A stretch of DNA of 64,000 bases from Croceivirga sp. (GTDB lineage: Bacteria > Bacteroidota > Bacteroidia > Flavobacteriales > Flavobacteriaceae), in contig JANQSA010000032.1 in NCBI GenBank assembly GCA_028284285.1, positions 248,001 through 312,000 on the forward strand, in the 5' to 3' direction. A program made the position numbers and the translations under genes. Numbering within the stretch: position 1 is the stretch's first letter; every line of letters begins with the position of its first letter. Shown here in pieces: positions 38,311-48,701 of the stretch. The notes below the pieces were generated by a model. The model did not search any database. It was not told the DNA's origin and saw nothing but the letters and a program-made list of their open reading frames with translations.

Positions 38311-38471
38311 ACCAGAAGATCTGTCCTATCGGGGGCCAAAGGACGAAAGGACAAACCCCTTAGGGTAAGTTTCGATACACCCCGGCAATTTGTATTGATT
38401 AAAACTAAAGAGCCGTAGATTTCAGGTCGGTTGGCTACTACATCCAAATTTCAAGGATCATAATACCTCCA

Positions 38472-41087
38472 TTAGTGTAAACTTCTAATGGCAATAGCGC
38501 TCAATACGGTTTTTCCCTTTACAGCATTTAAGGAGACAAGAACACCTTTATCCCCTACAGCTTTGACTATGGTTTTTTTGCGCAAAGGATAGTTGTAGCC
38601 ATATGCTTGGATCAGGTCCAGATCCTGGAGTAGTGGTTCTTCATTAATAAAAACATCAAAAACACGAATACCTCCCGGGTGTTCCGGCGATTCAATGCCT
38701 TCCACAAACCGGCGCGATTTCGGATAGGGCTCTACAAAGAGCAACGCTACCTCGTACCAACCATCGGGCACATCAAAGCGATAGGCTGCTATATCTTCCC
38801 GCATGGTTTGATACAATGGGGTAAAGGCTTCAATGGTCTGAATATCCTCTTTTGTCCCAATCTTCTTACCGACATAAAGTGGTTTTCCGCCAACATGGCC
38901 CCAACTCTGGTCTTCATAAGGTTTATCGGCAACCCAGGTCATATCTCCGGTCATATCATAAAAAGAATGATTGCTCCCAACATTGACGGCCACGGCCACG
39001 GCCACGGGTTCGTTCTTCTTAAATGTTTTTGGTACGATCTTATTTTGTATTTCAAGACGGTCAGCGGTGTTTTCGGATCGTGCCTCTACAACATTGTTTC
39101 CTGTTTTCAATACCACTTTAAAACTTGTCTTGTACGCATTTACCTTTTGGGTGGCTACTTTTACATCGTTCAGGAATAGACTTATTTTTTCTTGATTTGA
39201 ATACACATCTATTGTGTTTTTGGTACTGTCGCCTACGGTAGTTCTGTGGGTATGGTTGGTTTCAGCGATTTTCACGAAAGGGCGATCCAAAAGGTTCGCC
39301 TGAAACCGGAAAAACGGATCTTTGGGTCTTCTATCTGCGGTAAGCAGCCCTTTCTGGTTCAGGTGCGGTTTGGTATCCACTCTCCGCTCTGAGCTAAAAT
39401 CGATAAGGTTCCAGACCGTTGCCCCGGCAACAAAGGGCCGGGCCATGATCTGTTCAAGATAGCTTTCCAATAGCGCTTTGTGTCCTTCCATGGTAAAATC
39501 AAAGCGTTCGGGGTTTTCACTGTGCAGTCTGGGATCACTCCCTGCTCCAAATTCACTGATTACATGAATTCTGTTGGGATACTTTTTGTGTTGAGCATCC
39601 AGGAATTTTCCAAAATCCTCAAACGTATCGTAGTACCATCCATGATAGAGATTCCACCCCACCACTTGTGGTATTTCTGCTATTCCTGACGTTTCATACA
39701 AAGGATAATTATGAAGTGCCATCGCGGTATAACGTGTCGGGTCTTCCTCTCTGGCAATGGCCTCGAGCCTTTTGCTCAATCTCAGCGTCGCTTCCGTATG
39801 ACGGTTTACAACAGCTTCGTCCAAAAACCGATGGGCCCAGTATATCTCGTTCATATACCCCCAAAGAATGATAGAGGGATGGTTGTAGTGCTGCCGTATC
39901 ATTTCCCGAAGCATTATTTCAGAAGTGTCATCATGGGCTTCACTCACGGTTACCTCATTGACGAGCGGGGTTTCTTCCCAAACCAAGAGACCCAGACGAT
40001 CTGCTTCTTCCAAAACCGCCGGATCCTGGGGGTAGTGGGCCAGACGGACAAAATTACCCCCCATTTCTTTTATGAGACGAAGATCGTTTCGATGTATATC
40101 ATCTGCAAGGGCATTGCCCAGACCTTGATAGTCCTGGTGCCTGTTGGCACCTATCAACTTCAGGGGCTTACCATTAAGGAAAAAACCACTATCTGCATCA
40201 AACCTGAAGGTACGGACTCCAAAATTGCTCCAGGCTTCATCTACGATAGTACCATTCTTTTCCAGCGCCAGTTCCATGGTGTACAGATAAGGAGTATCCG
40301 GGGACCATAGCCGGGGATCCTGAAGTTGCAGGCTAAGCTCAAAGGGAATGGTTTCTTCCTTTAATCTAAGCCTGGTGCGTTGTCTGGCGACAACCTCACC
40401 GGTCCGGTCGCGTATTTCCGCTAGTAAAGCTACTGTATGGGAGGCACTTGCTTGATTGGTAAGGCTTCCCTTTATTTTGACGGTTGCCGTTTCATTTCCA
40501 ATGGTGGGTGTACTGACAAAGAAGCCTTTTGACCCGTAATCCAAAAGGTTGATGTGTACGTTGCCGGTCTCTATGAGGAAAGCATCCCGATAAATACCGC
40601 CGAAAAAGGTAAAATCTGCAGAAAGCGGAGGAATGTCCGGATGGTGGGCGTTGTTCACTTTTACGGCAAGGGTATTTTGACCTTGTTTCAAAAATCCGGT
40701 AACCTCAAATGTAAATGCGGAATATCCCCCTTTATGGGTGCCCACTTCCCTTCCATTGACATAAAGCACAGCCAGTTGATTGGCTCCCTCAAAATTAAGA
40801 AAATACTTCTTTTCATTATTTGGCGTAATGCGAATTTCCTTGAAGTACCATCCGTCCCCTCTGTAGTACCCTCTTTTCCCATCTGCAAGTACGTCCCTGG
40901 CATTCCATGTGTGCGGTAGATTTACGACTGCTGTGTTCACTTCCGGGATCTTGGGGGTTTCAAGGCTTCCTTTATAAAAAACCCAATGTGCATTGATGGA
41001 GGTTTTTTTTCTCACCTGGGCAAAAGAAACCGCAAATACGGTCAGAAAAACAAATAGTAATGAAAATCGTGAAGGACAAGATTTCAT
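38472..41087 (-). CDS. GH2 glycoside hydrolase with malectin-like C-terminal region
   Basis: An 871-residue exported GH2 enzyme: signal peptide (VFLTVFAVSFAQ), jelly-roll domain (about 25-180, with NLPHTWNARD), Ig-like domain, TIM barrel from about 300 with acid/base E414 in WGYMNE and nucleophile E512 in VISEFG, then extra Ig-like and malectin-like regions up to the end. GH2 covers beta-galactosidase, beta-glucuronidase and beta-mannosidase; the exact activity is not decided here. It is divergent from the hybrid two-component regulator and probably part of that regulon. Confidence 0.9.
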   Translation of the reverse strand: MKSCPSRFSLLFVFLTVFAVSFAQVRKKTSINAHWVFYKGSLETPKIPEVNTAVVNLPHTWNARDVLADGKRGYYRGDGWYFKEIRITPNNEKKYFLNFEGANQLAVLYVNGREVGTHKGGYSAFTFEVTGFLKQGQNTLAVKVNNAHHPDIPPLSADFTFFGGIYRDAFLIETGNVHINLLDYGSKGFFVSTPTIGNETATVKIKGSLTNQASASHTVALLAEIRDRTGEVVARQRTRLRLKEETIPFELSLQLQDPRLWSPDTPYLYTMELALEKNGTIVDEAWSNFGVRTFRFDADSGFFLNGKPLKLIGANRHQDYQGLGNALADDIHRNDLRLIKEMGGNFVRLAHYPQDPAVLEEADRLGLLVWEETPLVNEVTVSEAHDDTSEIMLREMIRQHYNHPSIILWGYMNEIYWAHRFLDEAVVNRHTEATLRLSKRLEAIAREEDPTRYTAMALHNYPLYETSGIAEIPQVVGWNLYHGWYYDTFEDFGKFLDAQHKKYPNRIHVISEFGAGSDPRLHSENPERFDFTMEGHKALLESYLEQIMARPFVAGATVWNLIDFSSERRVDTKPHLNQKGLLTADRRPKDPFFRFQANLLDRPFVKIAETNHTHRTTVGDSTKNTIDVYSNQEKISLFLNDVKVATQKVNAYKTSFKVVLKTGNNVVEARSENTADRLEIQNKIVPKTFKKNEPVAVAVAVNVGSNHSFYDMTGDMTWVADKPYEDQSWGHVGGKPLYVGKKIGTKEDIQTIEAFTPLYQTMREDIAAYRFDVPDGWYEVALLFVEPYPKSRRFVEGIESPEHPGGIRVFDVFINEEPLLQDLDLIQAYGYNYPLRKKTIVKAVGDKGVLVSLNAVKGKTVLSAIAIRSLH

Positions 41088-41134
41088 AAAAATGGAGTTT
41101 ATTGGTGTTCAACAAACCATCCAATGAAATCGCA

Positions 41135-41149
41135 GTGCTAAATTAATTT
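41135..41149. promoter_or_regulatory. 15-bp motif between the GH2 gene and the hybrid regulator
   Basis: GTGCTAAATTAATTT, identical to 32022-32036, lies in the 160-base divergent region between the GH2 gene and the hybrid two-component regulator. It could be a binding site of that regulator or a shared promoter element. Confidence 0.5.
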
Positions 41150-41249
41150 TAGGAAGTTAAATATAATATATTTTTAATGTGTAGATGCATAAATAAGTAG
41201 TATTTTCAAGGTGTTGCGACATCTTTTAAAGCTTAAATCGATTCGTTGG

Positions 41250-44200
41250 ATGCATTGGAAATACTATTGGATAACACTCTTTTTCCTCCTTGCGGAAATC
41301 CTTACCGGACAGGAAAGGACAATAGCAACCTCAACACTGAGCTTTGATCATTTAGGAGTACAGGATGGTCTTTCTCAAAGTTCGGTGCTCAGTATCCATC
41401 AGGATAATTATGGGTTTATGTGGTTTGGGACCCGGGATGGCTTAAACCGTTATGATGGTTACTCCTTTGAAGTCTACAAACATCTGATCGCGGATTCATT
41501 ATCCATAGGGGGGAATATCGTTCATGATATCGAAGAAGACCATGATGGTACGCTTTGGATGATCACGGAAAAAGGGTTGAGTGTTTTTGATAGAAATCGG
41601 AATAACTTCGTCAGTTATAATTATCTGGATCCCAAAACCCCTATAGGAAAGATCAATGCGCTTTTTATAGACAGTAAGAACAGGATATGGATCGGGGGCG
41701 TCTTTGGGTTGTACATATTCGAAAGAGAATCAAGTTCTTTTGTCAAACCCAATATTGTTTCAGGGGTTCTTTCAAAAAACAAAAATTTTAACGTCAATGC
41801 CATAGCTGAGGATGAGGCAGGAAACCTTTGGATAGGTACCGGTAATTTTGGTCTTTACCAGATGGACTCCAATTTGGAAGCCGGGAGAAAGATCCCATTC
41901 CCTGAACATGCAGCGGTCTCTTCAAGAATTGAGGTATTAGAGGTTTCAGGGAAAGAGGGTATTTGGTTGGGAACTTATGGGGATGGCCTTTTCTTTTATG
42001 ATTTTTCCGGTAAGATCACGCTCCATTACAGTGCGGATGCCCGGATATCACGACAAATTGCCGATGATAACATCCGGGCGCTGCTTGAGGATAACCAAGA
42101 TCGTCTTTGGGTAGGTACTTTCGAAGGATTAACAATTCTGGATAGTATTGGTAATCCCTTTATGGTTCCATTTGAAAAGGAATTCAGCAAAGGGCTTGCC
42201 CATAACAGTATACGGTCGCTGACTATGGATGACAAAAAATCCGTTTGGGTAGGCACCTATTTTGGTGGGATCAATATCTATGATAAAGACAATCAGCGCT
42301 TTCTTCATTTCCAACATTCGGTAAAAAACCCTTCTTCATTAAGCTTTGATGTTGTGGGTGCCTTTGCTGAAGACAAAAGCGGAAACCTTTTTATTGGTAC
42401 GGAACGCGGGGGGGTCAATTTTGTGCGCAAAGAGGCTCAGAAACATCAGGTACTGGACGCTGAAAATCATTCAAAAAGTACCATTAAGGCCCTATACAGT
42501 GATGGCGAAGGAAGGAAATGGGCGGGGATATTCAAACAAGGACTTCATCAGTACGATCCCGAAACAGATCGATGGAGGCAGTTCCCTGGTGAACATGTCA
42601 CCAAATACGCCTACCTGCGCAGAGCCATCATAAACCGTATCGCAGAAGACGATGACGGCTTTTTTTGGTTGGCAACGGATGCTATGGGAGGGCTACAACG
42701 ATTTGATCCGTCAAGAGGAAAATATGTTGACTTTCCTTTCCAAGAGCAATTGGCAACCACGTTGGACCATAGCGTGGTAAAGGATGTACTACTAAAAGAA
42801 GACAGGAAGATCGTATTGGCGACAAAGGGTAACGGTATCGTGGAATTTAACACAGAAAATGGCATGTTGGCCGTTATTAAGGATTTTGATACCAAAGAGG
42901 GGAAAATAAAGATCGATCATTTCAATTCGGTTTTTTTGGACAGTCAAAACAGGCAGTGGTATTCCTCAAATGGAGGCGGACTTCTCATGCGGGAAAATGA
43001 GGGGAGTGAATATGTTCGGTTTGGTACCGAAAACGGGCTTTCAAACGATGTGGTCTATGGTTGCCTTGAATCGAAAAAAGGAGTAATATGGGCCATAACC
43101 CTTAATGGCATATCCAGGATTGACACGGAGAACAGGGCTGTTGACAAGAGCTATACCAGCTATTCGGGCTTTCCGTTGGATGAAATAAACGAAGGGGCGT
43201 ATTATAAAACCAATGATAATCGATTCATCATTGGTGGAAATAATGGGTATACCATTTTTAACCCCGATAATCTTGTAGATAATGACTATGTACCCAAGAT
43301 GGTGTTCACGGGGATTAAAGTGATGAACAAACCCATAAGCCCGGAAGATGGCTCAAAAGTCCTGGACACTGAGATAAATACCGTAGAACAGATAACCCTT
43401 AGGCACTTTCAATCGGTGCTCACACTGGAATTTGCCGCCCTGAGCTACCTTAAACCCGAGAACAACCAGTATCGCTATAAGCTGGAAGGATTTGATGAAG
43501 ACTGGATTGATTCGGGCAACAAACAAAGTGTCACCTATACCAATCTAAAAAGTGGAGAATATACTTTTTTGGTAAAGGGATCTAATAATGATGGTATATG
43601 GACCAGTGACCCTATGGCATTGCAAATTAGCGTGCTACCTCCTCCCTGGAGAACCTGGTGGGCGTATCTCTTTTACGCATTGGCTGTTATTGGAGTTGCG
43701 TTTTTGATAAGGGGGTATACCTTGAAAAGTGAACGTTTAAAACAGAATTTGAGAATTGAACAGCTCGAAAAAGACAAGTGGAAAGAAATACATGACCTCA
43801 AACTAGAATACTTCACAGATGTCTCACACGAGTTTAGAACTCCGTTGACCCTTATCCTAAACCCACTTGAAGAGATCATGTCCGTAGAAAATAAAGAATT
43901 AAAGTTCAAGGGCCTGATCAAGAACATGTATTTGCATGCCAAAAGGCTGCAGTTACTGATTGACCAAATATTGGAAATCAGGGAAATAGAGACCGGACAC
44001 TTAAAGTTGAAAAATGAAGCCCTTCATTTGAACGGGCATATTGAGGAAATTTTTAATTCTTTCACTACCATAGCTGATAAGCAACATATTAAGCTGACCT
44101 TAATTCAGAATGACATTCCCGAAATTCCAGTGCTGTTTGATCGGGACAAAATCGAAAAAATATTTTACAACCTCTTATCCAATGCATTCAAATTTACCAA

Positions 44201-45389
44201 AAGAGGAGGGGAGATTTCCCTTACAATCAGAGCCTTACAAAAGGGTAAATGCATGAATTATCATTTTCAACTGGAAGATACCGGCATAGGAATTCCTTCC
44301 GAAAAATTACCGCATATTTTTGAAAGGTTTCAAAAAAATCAAGATCAGTCAGGGGGTGCCGGAATAGGCCTTGCACTTACAAAATCATTGGTTGAGTTAA
44401 TGAAGGGTTCAATATCCGTAAGAAGTGAAGTTGACAAAGGAACCGTATTTGACCTTTATCTCACGTTTGAAATCGTGGACGGTATTATGGAAGAGGAAAT
44501 AAGCAAAAGCAACTATAACCACCCTGTCCCTTTGGAATACGGTATGCCACAGCACAAAGTGGATGAAGAGGTTCTCACAGACCGGAAAAGTGGACCATCT
44601 ATACTTATTGTAGAAGATAACCATGAGATGATGGCCTATTTGAAAAATCAGCTGGGGAAAGCGTATCATGTACTTACTGCAGAGAACGGTAAAAGTGCCT
44701 ATGCATTAATTGAAAAATACGGTCCCGAACTGGTAATCAGCGACGTAATGATGCCTGAGATGAACGGCTTGGAACTCTGCAATAAAGTAAAAACTTCAAA
44801 GGCATTTAGCCATATTCCAATAATACTGCTTACGGCAAGAAATGCACAGTACAACAGGATAGAGGGGCTGGAGCAGGGTGCGGATGACTATATCGCCAAG
44901 CCTTTTAGCCTGACTGAACTAAAACTGAAGGTAAAAAACCTCTTAAAAAACAAATTATCCCTGCAAAAGCGATTTCAGGAGTTATCCACACCAATGCTTC
45001 CAAAAGAAAAACTGCTGCATCCTTTTGACGAAAAACTGATGAAATCGGTAATAAACATTATTGAAAAAAATATAGACCAACCCAATTTTACAGTGGAAAC
45101 CCTTGGTAAAGAAGTTGGTCTCAGTAGAGTACACCTTTTTCGAAAACTAAAATCCCTAACAGGAAGGACACCGTCAGACTTTATAAGAAATATACGGATG
45201 AAAAACGCATGTGAGTTATTGGAATTAGGGTCTTATCGTACCGCTGAGGTTGCCTATATGGTAGGTTTTCAAGACGTAAAATACTTTAGTAAATGCTTTA
45301 AAAAATTTACCAGAATGAGTCCTAAGCAGTACAGGCAAAGCATGGAAGACAAAAAAAGGTTGGAAGTGGTATCCGATCCCTCTAAGTAG
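41250..45389 (+). CDS. Hybrid two-component system regulator (HTCS)
   Basis: A one-protein sensor and transcription factor of 1379 residues. Order: signal peptide (ITLFFLLAEILTG), about 14 two-component propeller repeats forming two periplasmic beta-propellers (roughly 25-710; DGLSQSSV, FGTRDGLNRYDG), a Y_Y_Y domain (about 740-795), a transmembrane helix near 805-825, a histidine kinase with SHEFRTPL (His 860) and NLLSNAFKFT, a receiver domain with phospho-acceptor Asp 1165 in ISDVMMPEMNG, and an AraC helix-turn-helix at the end. ATG 41250 is preferred over GTG 41211 because it gives a cleaner signal peptide. HTCS proteins bind oligosaccharides in the periplasm and switch on the local glycan locus. 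Confidence 0.95.
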   Translation: MHWKYYWITLFFLLAEILTGQERTIATSTLSFDHLGVQDGLSQSSVLSIHQDNYGFMWFGTRDGLNRYDGYSFEVYKHLIADSLSIGGNIVHDIEEDHDGTLWMITEKGLSVFDRNRNNFVSYNYLDPKTPIGKINALFIDSKNRIWIGGVFGLYIFERESSSFVKPNIVSGVLSKNKNFNVNAIAEDEAGNLWIGTGNFGLYQMDSNLEAGRKIPFPEHAAVSSRIEVLEVSGKEGIWLGTYGDGLFFYDFSGKITLHYSADARISRQIADDNIRALLEDNQDRLWVGTFEGLTILDSIGNPFMVPFEKEFSKGLAHNSIRSLTMDDKKSVWVGTYFGGINIYDKDNQRFLHFQHSVKNPSSLSFDVVGAFAEDKSGNLFIGTERGGVNFVRKEAQKHQVLDAENHSKSTIKALYSDGEGRKWAGIFKQGLHQYDPETDRWRQFPGEHVTKYAYLRRAIINRIAEDDDGFFWLATDAMGGLQRFDPSRGKYVDFPFQEQLATTLDHSVVKDVLLKEDRKIVLATKGNGIVEFNTENGMLAVIKDFDTKEGKIKIDHFNSVFLDSQNRQWYSSNGGGLLMRENEGSEYVRFGTENGLSNDVVYGCLESKKGVIWAITLNGISRIDTENRAVDKSYTSYSGFPLDEINEGAYYKTNDNRFIIGGNNGYTIFNPDNLVDNDYVPKMVFTGIKVMNKPISPEDGSKVLDTEINTVEQITLRHFQSVLTLEFAALSYLKPENNQYRYKLEGFDEDWIDSGNKQSVTYTNLKSGEYTFLVKGSNNDGIWTSDPMALQISVLPPPWRTWWAYLFYALAVIGVAFLIRGYTLKSERLKQNLRIEQLEKDKWKEIHDLKLEYFTDVSHEFRTPLTLILNPLEEIMSVENKELKFKGLIKNMYLHAKRLQLLIDQILEIREIETGHLKLKNEALHLNGHIEEIFNSFTTIADKQHIKLTLIQNDIPEIPVLFDRDKIEKIFYNLLSNAFKFTKRGGEISLTIRALQKGKCMNYHFQLEDTGIGIPSEKLPHIFERFQKNQDQSGGAGIGLALTKSLVELMKGSISVRSEVDKGTVFDLYLTFEIVDGIMEEEISKSNYNHPVPLEYGMPQHKVDEEVLTDRKSGPSILIVEDNHEMMAYLKNQLGKAYHVLTAENGKSAYALIEKYGPELVISDVMMPEMNGLELCNKVKTSKAFSHIPIILLTARNAQYNRIEGLEQGADDYIAKPFSLTELKLKVKNLLKNKLSLQKRFQELSTPMLPKEKLLHPFDEKLMKSVINIIEKNIDQPNFTVETLGKEVGLSRVHLFRKLKSLTGRTPSDFIRNIRMKNACELLELGSYRTAEVAYMVGFQDVKYFSKCFKKFTRMSPKQYRQSMEDKKRLEVVSDPSK

Positions 45390-45819
45390 AGTTTGAAGCT
45401 AAATCCTATACCTTGACTGTAGCATATTTAAAATTTTAAAACCTTGTTTTCCAGGGATTTATTATTTTAAAAATTAAAAAAACCAAGAATATTCCTTTTA
45501 GTTACCTATTCAGTTACTTTTTTTGTGATTTGACAAGGCTCATGTTCTTTGGTGCTTTAGTGATTTGGATACCGAGTAGATGGGTTGCTATAAATTTAAC
45601 GTACTTTAAACTACTATGTTTAGAGCCATTTCAGAGGAGTTAAATGTAGGATTTTATCCGATTGCCATTTTTATGAGTTGTTTATAACAATTTGGGTATG
45701 ATTCCTTTGTGTGAGAAAATCGATAGATTTTCGAATGAAGAAATCCGGTTAATGAAAAGGTAACATTTTTCATTTTAGGGAATAGGGGACACCACTGTTA
45801 ATTGAATTGTAGAGGGTAG
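45390..45819. other. Gap between convergent genes, with one small inverted repeat
   Basis: The region between the HTCS gene and uxaB is AT-rich. GAAAATC-GATA-GATTTTC (45715-45732) is a perfect inverted repeat with seven-base arms, but no T run follows and no gene or promoter was recognised. Confidence 0.5.
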
Positions 45820-47217
45820 TCAAAGAGTCGTTATTTTTTCTTTTAAAAAATCGGACAACTTCACTTGTTGATTTAAGTTCACCCCCCATAGCGCTTCATT
45901 GGATAAAATGGTAGTCACCGTCAGTGCTATATCCTCCATATCCCATGCTGTTTTAAAGAAAGCAATAATCGCTTCATCGTCCTTGATCGGAATACTTTCG
46001 GAACCATATTCGCCCCTGTAAAAAACAATTAAATAGGCAAGAGCTGTGGCTAATCCTTCCGGGACTTTCCCATAGCGTTCCATGTAGGTCAGGATGCTGG
46101 GCAGGACCCTAACCCTGAATTTTGAAATGGAATTCAGGGCAATATCCAATAATGCATGTTTGATAAAAGGATTCCGGAACCTATCCAATACTTCATAGGC
46201 GTACCTTTCCAATGCTGCTTTGGGCATATCTATGGTGGGAATGATCTCGTCAAATAGTATTTGCTTCAGAAACGCCCCCATTTTTTCGTCTTCTACCACC
46301 TCTCTGACTTCCGTAAATCCATGTAGATACGCTATCGGTACCATAGCCGTATGGGCACCATTGAGTATTCTGACCTTTCGGGTGCGGTAAGACCTCAGAT
46401 CATCAGTGAAAATAACATTGAGTCCGGTTTCTTGAAAATTCAGTCTTTTCCTGATGTCTTCCGGAGCTTCGATAACCCATAGATTAAAAGGTTCCGCTTT
46501 AACCACCAGATTATCTTCAAACCCGATCCGTTGCTGAATCTCATGAATTTGATTCTTTGGGAATCCGGGAACAATACGATCGACCAGACTATTGCAAAAA
46601 AAAACATCCCTTAGTATCCATTCTCTGAATCCCTGCGGAAGTTCCCAATGGTCAGCATATTGTAGGATACATTCTTTAAGCTTTTCTGCGTTTTTATCAA
46701 TTAACTCACAGGGAATAATGGTTAATTTTCCCGGCGGAGTACCTTCAAAATATTGAAACCGGTGGAAGAGCAGGGCAGACAGCTTTCCGGGAAAAGAATT
46801 GGGAAGGATCTTAAAATCCGTATCGCTTTTGTCAAACGCTATTCCCGCTTCGGTGGTGTTCGAAAAAATAAACTCCAACTGGGGATTTTCCGCCAACCGA
46901 AGAAATCCTTCGTAATCTTCATAGGGGTTTAGCACTCCTTTGACCGAAGTAATCTGCCTGGTTTTTTGAACCTTTTTACCATTTTCTATGCCCTCCAGGA
47001 GTACATAATACAATCCGTCTTGTGCATTTATGGCTTCGCCCATTCCAAGGGGCAGGGGTTGGATTATTTGGATGTTTCCTTCAAAATCCGTTTGCTCATT
47101 CAAAATGTCTATCATCCAGTCTACAAAACCGCGAAGAAAGTTACCTTCCCCAAATTGTAAGATCTTGACAGGTCTTTCGGGTGTCTCCCGTACCGTATTT
47201 CTATTCAATGGTTTCAC
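45820..47217 (-). CDS. uxaB: Tagaturonate reductase (altronate oxidoreductase)
   Basis: A 465-residue member of the mannitol dehydrogenase family: N-terminal NAD-binding ILQFGEGNFLRGFVDWMID, the central FCNSLVDRIVPGFP, and the C-terminal catalytic RKVRILNGAHTAMVP containing the lysine/asparagine/histidine set. UxaB reduces D-tagaturonate to D-altronate with NADH in galacturonate breakdown. It follows uxaC by 12 bases on the same strand. Fructuronate reductase (UxuB) is a related family, but the pairing with uxaC and the GH28 enzymes nearby favours UxaB. Altronate dehydratase and the later steps are not in the window. Confidence 0.9.
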   Translation of the reverse strand: MKPLNRNTVRETPERPVKILQFGEGNFLRGFVDWMIDILNEQTDFEGNIQIIQPLPLGMGEAINAQDGLYYVLLEGIENGKKVQKTRQITSVKGVLNPYEDYEGFLRLAENPQLEFIFSNTTEAGIAFDKSDTDFKILPNSFPGKLSALLFHRFQYFEGTPPGKLTIIPCELIDKNAEKLKECILQYADHWELPQGFREWILRDVFFCNSLVDRIVPGFPKNQIHEIQQRIGFEDNLVVKAEPFNLWVIEAPEDIRKRLNFQETGLNVIFTDDLRSYRTRKVRILNGAHTAMVPIAYLHGFTEVREVVEDEKMGAFLKQILFDEIIPTIDMPKAALERYAYEVLDRFRNPFIKHALLDIALNSISKFRVRVLPSILTYMERYGKVPEGLATALAYLIVFYRGEYGSESIPIKDDEAIIAFFKTAWDMEDIALTVTTILSNEALWGVNLNQQVKLSDFLKEKITTL

Positions 47218-47229
47218 AATACAACGGGC

Positions 47230-48678
47230 TTAAAATCCAAAATAGTCTTTGGCGTTATGATAACAGATATCACTAATAATTTTGCCTAACCACTTTTCAT
47301 CGGCGGGCAGTTCGCCTTTTTGCACATCGGTTCCTAAAAGGTTACACAGGATCCTGCGGAAATACTCATGGCGTGGAAAGGACAAAAAACTTCTGGAGTC
47401 GGTAAGCATGCCTATAAAACAGCTTAACAATCCAAGATTGGAGAGACTGTTCAATTGCTTTTCCATACCGTCTTTTTGATCCAAAAACCACCAGGCTGAA
47501 CCAAACTGCATTTTTCCTTTGATGGTACCATCGTTGAAATTTCCTATCATGGAAGCAAATACTTCGTTATCGGAGGGGTTGAGATTATAGATAATGGTTT
47601 TGGTCAATTGGTCGGTGCTGTCCAAAAGATTAAGGAAACGGGCTAAAGGCATGGCCTGTTCAAAATCGCCAATACTATCAAACCCGGTATCCGGCCCCAG
47701 CTTTTTCAACATGCGCTCATTGGTGTTACGCAATGCGCCAAGATGAAATTGTTGCACCCAGCCCAACCGATGATAACTTCGGCACAGGTGGACCAGGGTC
47801 TCGAACTTGAAGTACCTTATTTCTTCTGACGTCAGCGGTTTGCCCTCCAAAAGCTGTTGGAAAAGACGGGATATGTCAAAATCCCCTAAATTGAAGTGAT
47901 ACAGTTGCTCCAGTCCGTGATCAGCACTCTTGCAACCCAGTTGGTCAAAGAACGCCATCCTTTGATTCAAGGCAAGCATCAAATCAGTATACGTGCTTAT
48001 TTCGAAGTCCACAGTTTTTCCCAGGGTAATTAGGTACCGGGAGTATTCTCCGGGATTTTCTACAGCAAACGCCTTATCCGGCCGAAAAGAGGGGATAAGC
48101 TTTAAATTTTGGCCCTCCTTGTGAAATTCATCATGATATTTCAAATCGTCAGTCGGGTCATCTGTAGTGGCCACTACCTGAACCTTCATTTTCTCCAATA
48201 ATCCCCGTGTTCGATATGCCTCTTCTTTCAGGAGGTCCCGGGTGGTGTTGTAAATGCGTTCGGAACTGTCCTTGTTTAAAGGCTCCGAAATATCAAAATA
48301 ACGTTGAAGCTCCAGATGGGTCCAGTGGTAGAGCGGATTTCTGAGTGTATAGGGTACGGTCTCTGCCCATTTGTTGAACTTTTCTGCATCCGAGGCATTA
48401 CCGGTGATGAAGGCCTCCTCTATACCAAGCGTTCGCATAGCCCGCCATTTGTAATGATCCCCTTTTAACCAGACCTCCGTGCAGTTGGCGTATTGATGAT
48501 TCAACGCAATTTCTTTAGGAGGAAGATGATTGTGATAATCGATTATGGGTAAATCCTTCGCATACTCATGATACAGTATTTTGGCAAAATCGTTCTGCAA
48601 GAGAAAGTCTTCGTCCAGAAAGGAATGCTTTGATTTGTGCAATCGATTGTACGCGGTGTTCTTGTCGGTTAGTGCCAT
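47230..48678 (-). CDS. uxaC: Uronate isomerase (glucuronate/galacturonate isomerase)
   Basis: A 482-residue protein of the UxaC family in the amidohydrolase superfamily: LPIIDYHNHLPP with the HxH-type motif near residue 50, WLKGDHYKWRAMR near 90, VVATTDDPTDD near 170, and the C-terminal DSRSFLSFPRHEYFRR. It isomerises D-galacturonate to D-tagaturonate and D-glucuronate to D-fructuronate. It lies between lacI (23 bases upstream) and uxaB (12 bases downstream), all on the minus strand. A LacI-type palindrome lies inside its codons 10-14. Confidence 0.95.
   Translation of the reverse strand: MALTDKNTAYNRLHKSKHSFLDEDFLLQNDFAKILYHEYAKDLPIIDYHNHLPPKEIALNHQYANCTEVWLKGDHYKWRAMRTLGIEEAFITGNASDAEKFNKWAETVPYTLRNPLYHWTHLELQRYFDISEPLNKDSSERIYNTTRDLLKEEAYRTRGLLEKMKVQVVATTDDPTDDLKYHDEFHKEGQNLKLIPSFRPDKAFAVENPGEYSRYLITLGKTVDFEISTYTDLMLALNQRMAFFDQLGCKSADHGLEQLYHFNLGDFDISRLFQQLLEGKPLTSEEIRYFKFETLVHLCRSYHRLGWVQQFHLGALRNTNERMLKKLGPDTGFDSIGDFEQAMPLARFLNLLDSTDQLTKTIIYNLNPSDNEVFASMIGNFNDGTIKGKMQFGSAWWFLDQKDGMEKQLNSLSNLGLLSCFIGMLTDSRSFLSFPRHEYFRRILCNLLGTDVQKGELPADEKWLGKIISDICYHNAKDYFGF
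48638..48651. promoter_or_regulatory. LacI-type palindrome inside the uxaC 5' coding region
   Basis: TGCAATCGATTGTA differs from the perfect palindrome at 49936 by one base. It lies 27-40 bases inside uxaC, where it encodes part of NRLHK. It might act as an intragenic operator or transcription roadblock, or be chance. Confidence 0.45.
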
Positions 48679-48701
48679 GTACTTTTATTAAAAATGCAGG
48701 G

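Noticed and set aside
41234-41243. AATCGATT core in the 5' end of the hybrid regulator gene as another LacI site
   Set aside because: The flanking bases do not match TGC/GCA, and the 8-base core alone occurs elsewhere in the window by chance.
41211-41249. Upstream GTG start for the hybrid regulator
   Set aside because: The 13 added residues precede a good signal peptide that begins at the ATG at 41250.
45715-45732. Inverted repeat GAAAATC-GATA-GATTTTC as a terminator or operator
   Set aside because: No T run follows, and it is far from both gene ends, so no function can be supported.
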